The notes below the pieces were generated by a model. That model had not been told where the DNA came from and did not search any database. It saw nothing but the letters and a program-made list of their open reading frames with translations. Shown in pieces: positions 1 to 8,201 of a stretch of DNA of 64,000 nt (positions within the stretch are counted from its first letter, which is position 1; each line of letters opens with the position of its first letter). A program made the translations under genes and the position numbers. This DNA comes from GWE2-40-63 sp050179685 (lineage in GTDB: Bacteria; Bacteroidota; Bacteroidia; Bacteroidales; SZUA-534): the NCBI GenBank assembly GCA_050179685.1, contig JBFXEW010000001.1:1-64000 (forward strand). Direction: 5' to 3'.

Positions 1-125
1 TCCGGCAAAACTGCAATGACTTTTACAATTTTGATTTCAAATCGAAAAAAATTTCAAAGAACCTTTAAGCCTTTATTTATAAAACTTCTGTCGGTTTTAT
101 GTTATCTTTAACCGGACAATAGTGA

Positions 126-626
126 AAAGGTACCTACAATAATTTGTAAGTGCATTATTTTGCTGGACTCCCCCATCAGAAAACTTTCGGAATAAACATG
201 AACCAACCCCGAAAGCTTTCGGGGCCCTGATTAACAGTTACAAAATTAATCATTAAAAAGTTAAATATCTCGAGAAATGGTATTCGAATTGACCCTTTCG
301 TATGGCTACAAAATAAAAAGGCACCTATAATAATTTACAAGCGCATTGTTTTGCTGGACTCCCCCATCAGAAAACTTTCGGAATGGACTTGAACCAACCC
401 CGAAAGCTTTCGGGGCCCTGATTAACAGTTACAAAATTAATCATTAAAAAGTTAAATATTTCGAGAAATGGTATTCGAATTAACCCTTTCGTATGGCTAC
501 AAAACAAAAAGGTACCTACAATAATTTGTAAGTGCATTATTTTGCTGGACTCCCCCATCAGAAAACTTTCGGAATGGACTTGAACCAACCCCGAAAGCTT
601 TCGGGGCCCTGATTAACAGTTACAAA
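126..626. repeat. 191-bp tandem repeat, about 2.6 copies, with tRNA-Asn fragments
   Basis: Copies begin near 126, 317 and 508 with a constant period of 191 bp; the third breaks off near 626 where a terminator hairpin begins. Copies are near-identical with scattered substitutions. Each contains a perfect 18-bp palindrome, CCCCGAAAGCTTTCGGGG (207-224, 398-415, 589-606). In the two later copies this is flanked by TGGACTTGAACCAA and CCCTGATTAACAGT, two blocks also present in the intact tRNA-Asn just downstream (683-696 and 702-715), where only five bases separate them. The first copy has drifted in the first block. No protein is supported here. Positions 1-125 hold nothing I recognise. Confidence 0.9.
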
Positions 627-631
627 ACAAA

Positions 632-662
632 AAAGCCTTTGCAAAAAATCTGCAAAGGCTTT
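632..662 (-). terminator. Intrinsic terminator of tRNA-Asn
   Basis: A perfect 12-bp stem (632-643 with 651-662) encloses a 7-nt A-rich loop. Read on the minus strand it lies 10 nt past the tRNA 3' end and is followed by a T-rich tract (TTTGTTTTG). Confidence 0.75.
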
Positions 663-672
663 ATTTATTAAG

Positions 673-746
673 CTCCCCCTCTTGGACTTGAACCAAGGAC
701 CCCCTGATTAACAGTCAGGTGCTCTAACCAACTGAGCTAAGGAGGA
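673..746 (-). tRNA. tRNA-Asn (anticodon GTT)
   Basis: The reverse complement folds as a complete cloverleaf. The acceptor arm is TCCTCCT with AGGGGGA (one G-U pair). The D arm is GCTC/GAGC. The anticodon stem CCTGA/TCAGG carries loop CTGTTAA, so the anticodon is GTT. The T arm is CTTGG/CCAAG with loop TTCAAGT, and the discriminator base is G. CCA is not encoded. A terminator follows directly. The neighbouring tandem repeat contains decayed pieces of the 3' half of this gene. Confidence 0.95.
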
Positions 747-958
747 AGAACGCTTACAACCTGAGTAAATCCGTTTCTCAAATTGCGTGGCAAAAATAAG
801 CGCATCTTTTGAATCTGCAAAATATTTAACCAAAAAATTTCGAGGCGACTCCAACTTTAAAGTTTCTATTTTGACTGTCAATTAATTGCGATATTATTTT
901 TTTATTCTTTAAATTTAGAGTTAATTCGCAACGTTTTTTGAATTTTTGAACCAATACA

Positions 959-1927
959 ATGGATAAAATTTTAGGAATGGGCAATGCCCTGGTCGATGTG
1001 ATGACTAAGTTAAACAACGACAGCACACTAACCGAATTAAACCTGCCCAAAGGAAGCATGCAATTGGTCGATGCCAATTTCAGCAAGCAGGTAATTGAAA
1101 GTACGCATCACCTGAATCAGGTTATGACTTCAGGTGGTTCAGCAGCAAATACGATTCACGGACTGGCTCGTTTGGGCATTGAAACTGGTTTTGTAGGCAA
1201 AGTTGGCGCCGATCCGCTGGGTGTCTTTTTTAAAGAAGATCTGGAGGAAGCCGGTATTGAACCGTTTCTTCTGCTGAGCGAAACACCGACCGGAAAAGCC
1301 GTAGCTTTGGTTTCGCCCGATTCGGAACGCACCTTTGCCACTTATCTGGGAGCGGCGGTTGAATTGTGTGCATCCGATATTAATCCGGGTATTTTCGAAG
1401 GGTATCAGTACTTTCATATCGAAGGATATCTGGTTCAAAACCATGAACTGATTGAAACTGCCGTTAAAATTGCCAAAGAAAAAGGGCTGAAGGTTTCGCT
1501 CGATTTGGCCAGCTACAATGTGGTGGAAGAAAACAAAGAATTTTTGCACCGAATTGTTGCCGATTATGTTGATATAATTTTTGCCAACGAGGAAGAAGCC
1601 CGCGCCTTTACCGGAAAAAATCCGGAAGAATCGCTAAACGAACTGGCTAAACTTTGCGAATACGCCGTGGTAAAAATCGGCAAACAGGGGTCGTTAATCA
1701 AACACGGTACCGATGAAGCTCAGGTTGGAATTATAGGTATTGATGCTTTTGACACTACCGGAGCCGGGGACCTTTATGCCGCCGGATTTTTATACGGAAT
1801 GGTTCATAAGCTGTCGTTGAGCAAATGTGGAAAGATGGGTGCCCTGCTTTCAGGAAAAGTTATTGAAAACCTGGGGGCTAAAATATCTGAAAAAGGATGG
1901 ACGTTTATTAAAGAAAACCTGGAATAA
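959..1927 (+). CDS. PfkB-family carbohydrate/adenosine kinase
   Basis: This 322-residue cytoplasmic kinase is of the ribokinase/PfkB family, which phosphorylates sugars or nucleosides with ATP. The N-terminal glycine-rich substrate signature is TSGGSAANT, and the C-terminal signature DTTGAGD spans residues 265-271, with Asp271 as the expected catalytic base. Length is normal for the family. Bacteroidota homologues are often annotated as adenosine or sugar kinases; the sequence alone does not fix the substrate. It stands alone on the plus strand, convergent with the GH3 end of the mannan locus, so a role in that pathway is possible but not indicated. No Shine-Dalgarno sequence precedes the ATG, as is usual in this phylum. 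Confidence 0.9.
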   Translation: MDKILGMGNALVDVMTKLNNDSTLTELNLPKGSMQLVDANFSKQVIESTHHLNQVMTSGGSAANTIHGLARLGIETGFVGKVGADPLGVFFKEDLEEAGIEPFLLLSETPTGKAVALVSPDSERTFATYLGAAVELCASDINPGIFEGYQYFHIEGYLVQNHELIETAVKIAKEKGLKVSLDLASYNVVEENKEFLHRIVADYVDIIFANEEEARAFTGKNPEESLNELAKLCEYAVVKIGKQGSLIKHGTDEAQVGIIGIDAFDTTGAGDLYAAGFLYGMVHKLSLSKCGKMGALLSGKVIENLGAKISEKGWTFIKENLE

Positions 1928-1999
1928 TCAATCCCTTATTACAAAAGAGGGTGTATAAAAAGCAAAAGATTTAAACCTACTTTCAAATTATAAGAGATA

Positions 2000-2034
2000 G
2001 AACGCTCCTGCCTGGCCGGCAGAAAGGAGCGTTC
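2000..2034. terminator. Terminator between pfkB-type kinase and GH3 gene
   Basis: A 10-bp stem (2000-2009 with 2025-2034) encloses a GC-rich loop with its own GCC/GGC pairing and is followed by CATTTTT on the plus strand. It sits between two convergent genes. The T tail is better for the kinase transcript, but the stem could serve both directions. Confidence 0.65.
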
Positions 2035-2057
2035 CATTTTTGAAGTCTACTTCCGGC

Positions 2058-4691
2058 TTATTCAAACAAAACCGCCCGGGTTAAAACCTGAGTGGTTTCA
2101 GCATCATAAGCTTTCTGATAAGGAGCTTTTCCTCCCACTGAAATCTCAAATACACCCGCCTCGTTTAAAGCACAACCTTCATCGTCAAACACCACAAACT
2201 TATCCGAAGTCAGTACAAAACTTACCTGTTTTGTTTCACCAGGTTTTAAGTGGATGCGTCGTATCCCTTGTAACGAAACCAAAGGAACAGGTACTGAAGC
2301 TTCAATATCTTTTACATAAAGCTGAACCACCTCGTCTCCGGCAAGTTGTCCGGTATTGGTTACTTTTACACTCACATCTAGAGGTTCGGTAAACGAGGCT
2401 ATATCAGGCAGACTAAAATCGGTGTATTCGAATTGCGTATAGCTCAAACCATGTCCAAAGGAGAAGAGGGGTTCACCGCTAAAAAAACGGTAGGTACGTC
2501 CCTGCATGGCATATTCTTCAAAATCGGGAAGCTGCGATTCACTTTTGTAAAAAGTTACCGGCAAGCGTCCGGCAGGATTATAATCGCCAAACAGTACATC
2601 GGCAATGGCTGTTCCTCCGGCTTGTCCCGGATACCAGGCTTCTAAAATAGCCGGAATGTGCTCTGCTTCCCAGTTAATTGCCAGCGCACTGCCATTCAAT
2701 AATACAAGCACAACAGGGCGTCCAGTAGCATGAATTTTTCGGATAAGATTCGACTGTGTTGCAGGTAATCCTAAAGTGAGCCGGTCGCCACCTTTAAATC
2801 CTTCAACAGCTACCTCCATTTCTTCGCCTTCGAGCTGTGGCGATAAACCCATACAGAGTACCACAACATCAGCTTTTTTTGCTAGCGCTAAAGCCTCCTG
2901 CTCCAAATCAATTCCGGTGCGTGCCCAAACCAGTTTCATCATCGCCGAACGAGTCAGGTGCGTATAATCTACCTGCAATTGATACGCCTTTCCCTTTTCC
3001 AGTTTTATTTTTTTATAGCGACTTTGGTTCCGATGATATCCCTGATAATTCACCAGTTCTTCACCATCAATCCATATCCGGTAGCCATCTTTTCCATCGC
3101 CACCCAGGTAATATTCTCCGCTAAAGTCGGGAACCAGCCATCCGCTCCAGCGGATGCTAAAACTATCGACCGAAACCTGCGAAACCGGAGCATTTCCCTG
3201 CCAGTTAAAATTAATTTGAGGATGCGTATCGGTTAACACGGCATCGCCGGAACAGTCTAGATTGTTATAGAATGATGCGGTTAATCCCCGGGAAGTTTTA
3301 TGGGCATCGAGGTAAAAATTCTCAGCAGGAATGGCCTGAAGATGCGGCAGATTTTCGGCCAAATCGCAACCTTGAGCATACAGTACTTCAGCCGTATTCC
3401 CAACTTTATCAATGATTCCCTGCAAAGGGCTTATGGCCTTTTCGGGATGCCCATTGTAATTACCCAAAAGCATTTCCTCGTCGTTTGCATTGGGTCCAAT
3501 TACGGCAATTGTTTTTAAGTTTTTTGAAAGAGGAAGTACGTTTTGTTCGTTTTTAAGCAAGACCATACTTTTTTGGGCCGAAAGCAAAGCTACATCTTTA
3601 TGCTTATCAGAATTCACCACCTCATAGGGAATCTGTGCAAAAGAAACCATCGATTCGGGATCGAACATGCCCAATTTAAAACGGGCACGCAATAAGCGCC
3701 GAAGCGATTCATCGACAAAACTTTCGTCGACCAGTCCCTTATTTAAGGCATCAACCAGCGAAGGATACACGCTGCCACAGTTTAAATCGGTACCCGACTT
3801 TAGTGCCATGGCGGCTGCTTCAGCTTCGGTTCCCACCACCTGATGGTTTTTATAAAAATCGACCAAAGCCCAGCAATCCGAAACTACGTAACCTTTAAAT
3901 CCCCATTGGTTGCGTAACAAATCGTTTAACAGGTATCCGCTTCCACAGCAGGGTTCGCCATCGAGCCGATTGTAAGCACACATAAACGACTCAACCTGTG
4001 CTTCGTCGATGGTACGTTTAAAATGCGGCGCATAAGTCTCAAAAAAATCGCGCTTGTTTACCCGGGCATCAAAAGTATGCCGGTTGTATTCGGGCCCGCT
4101 ATGAACCACAAAATGTTTTGAAGTAGCTACCAGTTTCAGGTATTTTTCATGGTTTCCTTGTAAACCTTTTATAAACGCAACAGCCAGCTCGCCCGTTAAA
4201 AAGGGATCTTCGCCATAGGTTTCCATACCCCGTCCCCAGCGGGGATCGCGAAAAATATTGATATTGGGTGTCCAAAAGGTAAGTCCCTGATAAATTCCCC
4301 GCTGCCCATTACGCGCAGCTTCGTGATGTTTGGCCCGGGCCTCGTCGGAAATAATTACGGCATTGGCAAACATTTGTTCTGTATCGAACATGGCCGCCAT
4401 TCCAATGGCCTGTGGAAAAACAGTAGCCAGTCCGGCACGGCCCACCCCGTGTAAACACTCATTCCACCAGTTGTATTCCGGAATACCTAATCGTTCAATA
4501 GCCGGCGACTGGTAAACCAGTTGCGAAACTTTTTCTTCCAGTGTCATGCGATGCAGTAAGTCATCAATACGTTCCTCAACAGGAAGTTCCGGATTCTGAA
4601 AAGGGTATTTTGATGACGGATTGCAGGCAGTTAACAGCCATAAAAAAACCAAGAGTACCCATTTGAAACCGTTTTGTGCTACCTTATTCAT
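2058..4691 (-). CDS. GH3 beta-glycosidase with PA14 domain, lipoprotein
   Basis: A glycoside hydrolase family 3 exo-enzyme (beta-glucosidase/xylosidase-like). I start at 4691 (MNKVAQ) because this gives a clean lipoprotein signal ending LTAC with Cys23; the longer ATG at 4730 only adds 13 residues before it. The GH3 N-terminal domain has TSKHF near 191 and the nucleophile motif GYVVSDCW with Asp272. The C-terminal domain is interrupted by a PA14 module at about 469-591, which in GH3 enzymes shapes substrate choice, and an Fn3-like domain ends the protein. It is the last gene of the minus-strand mannan locus. Removal of terminal beta-glucose from glucomannan oligosaccharides is the likely role (inference); xylosidase activity is the alternative. 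Confidence 0.9.
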   Translation of the reverse strand: MNKVAQNGFKWVLLVFLWLLTACNPSSKYPFQNPELPVEERIDDLLHRMTLEEKVSQLVYQSPAIERLGIPEYNWWNECLHGVGRAGLATVFPQAIGMAAMFDTEQMFANAVIISDEARAKHHEAARNGQRGIYQGLTFWTPNINIFRDPRWGRGMETYGEDPFLTGELAVAFIKGLQGNHEKYLKLVATSKHFVVHSGPEYNRHTFDARVNKRDFFETYAPHFKRTIDEAQVESFMCAYNRLDGEPCCGSGYLLNDLLRNQWGFKGYVVSDCWALVDFYKNHQVVGTEAEAAAMALKSGTDLNCGSVYPSLVDALNKGLVDESFVDESLRRLLRARFKLGMFDPESMVSFAQIPYEVVNSDKHKDVALLSAQKSMVLLKNEQNVLPLSKNLKTIAVIGPNANDEEMLLGNYNGHPEKAISPLQGIIDKVGNTAEVLYAQGCDLAENLPHLQAIPAENFYLDAHKTSRGLTASFYNNLDCSGDAVLTDTHPQINFNWQGNAPVSQVSVDSFSIRWSGWLVPDFSGEYYLGGDGKDGYRIWIDGEELVNYQGYHRNQSRYKKIKLEKGKAYQLQVDYTHLTRSAMMKLVWARTGIDLEQEALALAKKADVVVLCMGLSPQLEGEEMEVAVEGFKGGDRLTLGLPATQSNLIRKIHATGRPVVLVLLNGSALAINWEAEHIPAILEAWYPGQAGGTAIADVLFGDYNPAGRLPVTFYKSESQLPDFEEYAMQGRTYRFFSGEPLFSFGHGLSYTQFEYTDFSLPDIASFTEPLDVSVKVTNTGQLAGDEVVQLYVKDIEASVPVPLVSLQGIRRIHLKPGETKQVSFVLTSDKFVVFDDEGCALNEAGVFEISVGGKAPYQKAYDAETTQVLTRAVLFE

Positions 4692-4826
4692 AGTCGTAGA
4701 TTTACATATAATATGTTCCAATTCAAGCATTTCAACACCTTGGGCTTATGAAGCCAATCAAAGCAGCAAATACAGTTTTGCAAGCAAAAGAGCCCGGATT
4801 ACAGCAAAACTTTGAATAAAATTACA

Positions 4827-5885
4827 TCATTTTTTGTAACTGTCTTTACAGAATTGTCCGAATTCGGTGGGTTTAAAAGTTTCCCACGATTCAATCATGT
4901 TGGGATGCCATTCGGGATCGAAAACCCACCAAAGCCAACTTATGCCATTATTGTTCAGGTAACTGATGATGCGTTTCCCGTAATCCTCATTATCTTTTAA
5001 TCCGGAATTGCCCAACACAAACCCAATTTCGGTTGCAATTACCGGATACTCCCAGGCTGCAAAGCCAAAAGCTTCTTCCCACTTAGGTTCCCAGGGTTGT
5101 GAGCGCTTGTGCCCGTAAGGATGGGTTACATATCCAATTCCTTCGCGGGCAATGGGTTCCAGGCGCAATGGAGTAAGGTCGTATGCCCAGTCGAATCCGG
5201 CCACCAGGGGAATAGTTTCTTTATCGAAAGCCCGAATAACATCAATCGCCTCTTCCATCATGGTTTTCCAGGTACTCCACGAAATGGTTCCCAACTGTTT
5301 ACGATAGGTGGTGGGCTCGTTAAAAAGTTCATAAAAAGCAATGGTATTATGGCCACCATACCGAATGGCAATGGTACGCCAAAACATGCAGGTTTCGCTA
5401 AACGAAGTAATGTACATTGGGTTTTGGAATAATTCTGATTTCAGGTTGCCAATGGAATGCCAGTCGATAATCAGGTAAATTCCCAATTCGGTACACCATG
5501 CTACCGCCTGATCAATTAACTGCATGTACCCTTCGGGAGTGCGTTCGCGCCAGGCAACCGGATGAACTGGGATTCGAACCAATTCAATGCCCCATTCTTT
5601 AATTACTTCGAAATATTTTTTGTTCCACTGCCCCTGATTGGCAATTTTATCAGGATCGGAGATAGAAACTCCTTTGAAGAAGAGTGTTTCGCCCTGCTCA
5701 TTCACAAATTTGTTTTTCTCAACCTTAATTAAGGGTAATTTCTTTTTATTCGAAGCGTTTAAAGTTTCACCCGGATGACTCTCGTGCCACCATTCATGAT
5801 AACCCGCTTTACTTTGTGCCTGAGCACTTACTGCACCAAGGGTAAGTATTATTGCAAGGAAAAGATTCTTTAAAGTTGTTTTCAT
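4827..5885 (-). CDS. GH5 family endo-glycanase, secreted
   Basis: A 352-residue GH5 (clan A) enzyme acting on a beta-1,4-glycan. The start at 5885 gives a classical signal peptide ending near AQAQ; the upstream ATG at 5915 adds ten residues with no signal character. Motifs seen: VRIPVHP near 103, the acid/base in ELFNEP (Glu190) and the nucleophile in IATEIGF (Glu286). Unlike the GH26 and GH5_7 genes of this locus it has no lipobox, so it is probably periplasmic or released. A terminator-like hairpin and a -7 box lie upstream, so it and the GH3 gene may form their own transcript. The GH5 subfamily and exact substrate are unresolved; glucomannan or mannan is inferred from context. Confidence 0.88.
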   Translation of the reverse strand: MKTTLKNLFLAIILTLGAVSAQAQSKAGYHEWWHESHPGETLNASNKKKLPLIKVEKNKFVNEQGETLFFKGVSISDPDKIANQGQWNKKYFEVIKEWGIELVRIPVHPVAWRERTPEGYMQLIDQAVAWCTELGIYLIIDWHSIGNLKSELFQNPMYITSFSETCMFWRTIAIRYGGHNTIAFYELFNEPTTYRKQLGTISWSTWKTMMEEAIDVIRAFDKETIPLVAGFDWAYDLTPLRLEPIAREGIGYVTHPYGHKRSQPWEPKWEEAFGFAAWEYPVIATEIGFVLGNSGLKDNEDYGKRIISYLNNNGISWLWWVFDPEWHPNMIESWETFKPTEFGQFCKDSYKK

Positions 5886-5912
5886 TGAGGTATAGTTTAA
5901 TGTGATACAAAC

Positions 5913-5920
5913 CAAAATTA
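5913..5920 (-). promoter_or_regulatory. Candidate -7 box for the GH5-GH3 pair
   Basis: On the minus strand this reads TAATTTTG, a match to the Bacteroidota -7 consensus TAnnTTTG, 27 nt before the GH5 start. No convincing -33 TTTG is seen at the expected distance. Confidence 0.35.
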
Positions 5921-6042
5921 ATGCGTTTTGCGGATGATTACTTTCAGAAATGTATCCTTTTCTATAATGATGGAATCAAACCGTTAATTTATTGATACTT
6001 TTGGTAGGGAAATACAACAACCTTAATAATTTACCACAAAAA

Positions 6043-6074
6043 ATGGAGACTGAAAAGTTCTTTACAGCCTCCAT
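6043..6074 (-). terminator. Terminator-like hairpin after the SIAE-type esterase
   Basis: ATGGAG-A-CTG (6043-6052) pairs with CAG-C-CTCCAT (6065-6074) with one internal mismatch, and the minus-strand continuation is TTTTTGTGG. It lies between two co-directional locus genes and would separate the last two genes from the rest. Confidence 0.5.
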
Positions 6075-6116
6075 CTTTTAAATATCTCAAAATGTTTATT
6101 AAGGAACTTTCAAAAA

Positions 6117-8108
6117 CTAAGGTTGTGTAATGCCTTTCCAGTTGTCGGTTCTAAAGGGCGAAGCAGGCAATCCGGCACTGTTTACCAGATTACAGTCGGG
6201 GTTGCTCGACCAGGCATAACGGACAGCTATAGGTTCCGGAACTTTAGCGGAACTAACCATTACTGTATTTCCAATAATTTTAGCATCGGCCCAATGGAAC
6301 TTTTTATCGGCTCCTGCAATGGCAAATCCGGTAGGTTTTCTGCCATCGAGGGTTGCTAAGCCTTCATAAACAAAATCAAAAGAAAGCTCAATACTGTTGC
6401 CTTTAATTTCGAGCGACTTATACATGGGTCCTGAATAAGGAATTTCCATTCCGTAGGTTTTTGCCAGGGCATTTAAGGCCAGTCGTTTTCCAACATCCTG
6501 CTTGTTTCCCGGGTGAATGTCTTTCGCGTCACCAATGTCAATGGTTACCGCCATTCCGGTATTGGGTAATTCAAGCGCCATGGTTTGGGCTTCGCGTAAC
6601 TCTGCCCAGGTATCATCGATGGGATGTTGGTTTCGGGGCATGTAGCTGGCTAATTGGACAAAATAGAAGGGAAAATCGCCCTGATTCCAGTTGGTCCGCC
6701 AGTCCTGGATCATGGTTTTAAATAATTCGCGATACTGAAAAGCACGGCCAGCATTGCTTTCGCCCTGATACCAGATAGCTCCCTGAATGGCATAAGGAAT
6801 AAGCGGATGTATCATGGCATTATATAAAACGGTAGGCTGATTGGGATCGAACAGTGAAACCGGACGGGTTTCAATATCGGCAAAATCGAAACCTTTTTTG
6901 GCTTTCCAGGCTGTCGCCAGGGGAATAGAAACTCCTTTATCAGAAACCAACCGATAGTCTTTTGGCTCACCCATAAAGCCACCACCACCGGTATAATCGT
7001 ACACACGTAAAGTGATAACATTTCTACCTGCCCGGGCTATTCCTTTGGGAATTGTATAAACCCTTTGTTTTCCCCATTCTTTGTTCTCACCTATTTTTAT
7101 GCCGTTAAACCAGGCTTCGTCGTAATCGTCGGGAGCCCCATAATATAAGGTTAATTCACTTTCGGCCATGGCCGCAGTAAGCGTAATGGTTTTTCGGAAC
7201 CAGCCTGAACCATCGTAATTTCCTAATTCGGTTTCTTCCCAAAGTTTCGGAAAATCGAAGGGAAGCCAATCGGAATCGTCCAGGTCAGGAGCTGCAAAAG
7301 GGGTTGTGGTTCCGTCAAGTCCGGGATCGGCCAGCGTAATTTCCTGCATCATCTGGCGTGTATCTGCTTCAAATTTTTTCTCCAGACTATCGCGCGAAGC
7401 ATCGAGACTGCTAATCTTTTCAGCTTGTTTTAAGAAATCATCCATTTGCATTAGCGACTGTTTGCTGGTCCAGGCTTCGGCTACAGTTCCACCCCACGAG
7501 GTGTGGATTAGCCCAATGGGAACATTTAGTTTTTTATGCAGTTTTCGGCCAAAAAAGTAGGCTGTTGCCGAAAAATTCTTTACCGTATTCGAATCGCAAA
7601 CCTGCCACCCTTGTGTATTTATTGTATCGATGGGATTAAAGGCAATGTTTTTTTGAACGGTAAACAATCGAATATTCGGATAATCAGCTGCCGCCGCTTC
7701 CTGTTCCGCATTGTTTACATGCGCCCAGTTTCCCACCAAAGGCATCTCCATATTCGATTGACCGGAACAAACCCAAACTTCGCCCAACATCAGGTTGGTA
7801 ATTGTTTGGCTTATTTCGCCCGAAGATATGGTCAGCTCATACGGACCTCCAGCTTCACTGGTTGGTAATTTGGCATGCCAGTTACCCAATTTATCGGCTT
7901 TACATTTGGTTTTGCTTCCCCACGAACCGCTGAGGATAAGTTCCGCTCCGGCATCGGTTTTTCCCCATATACTTACCTGAGTATTTTGTTGCAAGACCAT
8001 ATTATCGGTAAACAACTGGTCGGGCTCAATAAAGGTTGTTTTGGTGCACCCAAAGCCTAGCGCTAAAAAGGCAATCAGCAATGCAGCAAGTAGTTTCGTT
8101 GTTTTCAT
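6117..8108 (-). CDS. SIAE-type carbohydrate O-acetylesterase, lipoprotein
   Basis: A 663-residue member of the sialate O-acetylesterase-like SGNH family, which removes acetyl groups from sugars. The signal peptide ends with a lipobox at Cys21 (GFGC). Block I is CSGQSNMEM with Ser118. A galactose-binding/GH2-N-like beta-sandwich is inserted at about 270-370, as is usual in this family. WYQGESN and the C-terminal DIHPGNK supply the remaining active-site motifs, including the Asp-x-x-His type pair. In this locus, deacetylation of mannan is far more likely than action on sialic acid (inference from neighbours). It follows the CE2-type esterase gene. Confidence 0.88.
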   Translation of the reverse strand: MKTTKLLAALLIAFLALGFGCTKTTFIEPDQLFTDNMVLQQNTQVSIWGKTDAGAELILSGSWGSKTKCKADKLGNWHAKLPTSEAGGPYELTISSGEISQTITNLMLGEVWVCSGQSNMEMPLVGNWAHVNNAEQEAAAADYPNIRLFTVQKNIAFNPIDTINTQGWQVCDSNTVKNFSATAYFFGRKLHKKLNVPIGLIHTSWGGTVAEAWTSKQSLMQMDDFLKQAEKISSLDASRDSLEKKFEADTRQMMQEITLADPGLDGTTTPFAAPDLDDSDWLPFDFPKLWEETELGNYDGSGWFRKTITLTAAMAESELTLYYGAPDDYDEAWFNGIKIGENKEWGKQRVYTIPKGIARAGRNVITLRVYDYTGGGGFMGEPKDYRLVSDKGVSIPLATAWKAKKGFDFADIETRPVSLFDPNQPTVLYNAMIHPLIPYAIQGAIWYQGESNAGRAFQYRELFKTMIQDWRTNWNQGDFPFYFVQLASYMPRNQHPIDDTWAELREAQTMALELPNTGMAVTIDIGDAKDIHPGNKQDVGKRLALNALAKTYGMEIPYSGPMYKSLEIKGNSIELSFDFVYEGLATLDGRKPTGFAIAGADKKFHWADAKIIGNTVMVSSAKVPEPIAVRYAWSSNPDCNLVNSAGLPASPFRTDNWKGITQP

Positions 8109-8201
8109 AAATATCTGTTGTTGTATTAGTTATTCAAAAAGGCTAAGTTATTGAATTTTTTAAAAGCTTTTTGCATAGCTTTAAAATCAGTTTATTAGAA
8201 T

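Noticed and set aside
367..588. 73-codon open frame in the repeat array
   Set aside because: It is only the repeat unit read in one frame, without a domain or a start signal, and it overlaps tRNA-derived sequence.
126..626. CRISPR array
   Set aside because: The unit is 191 bp, only 2.6 copies, near-identical throughout with no unique spacers, and no cas genes are present.
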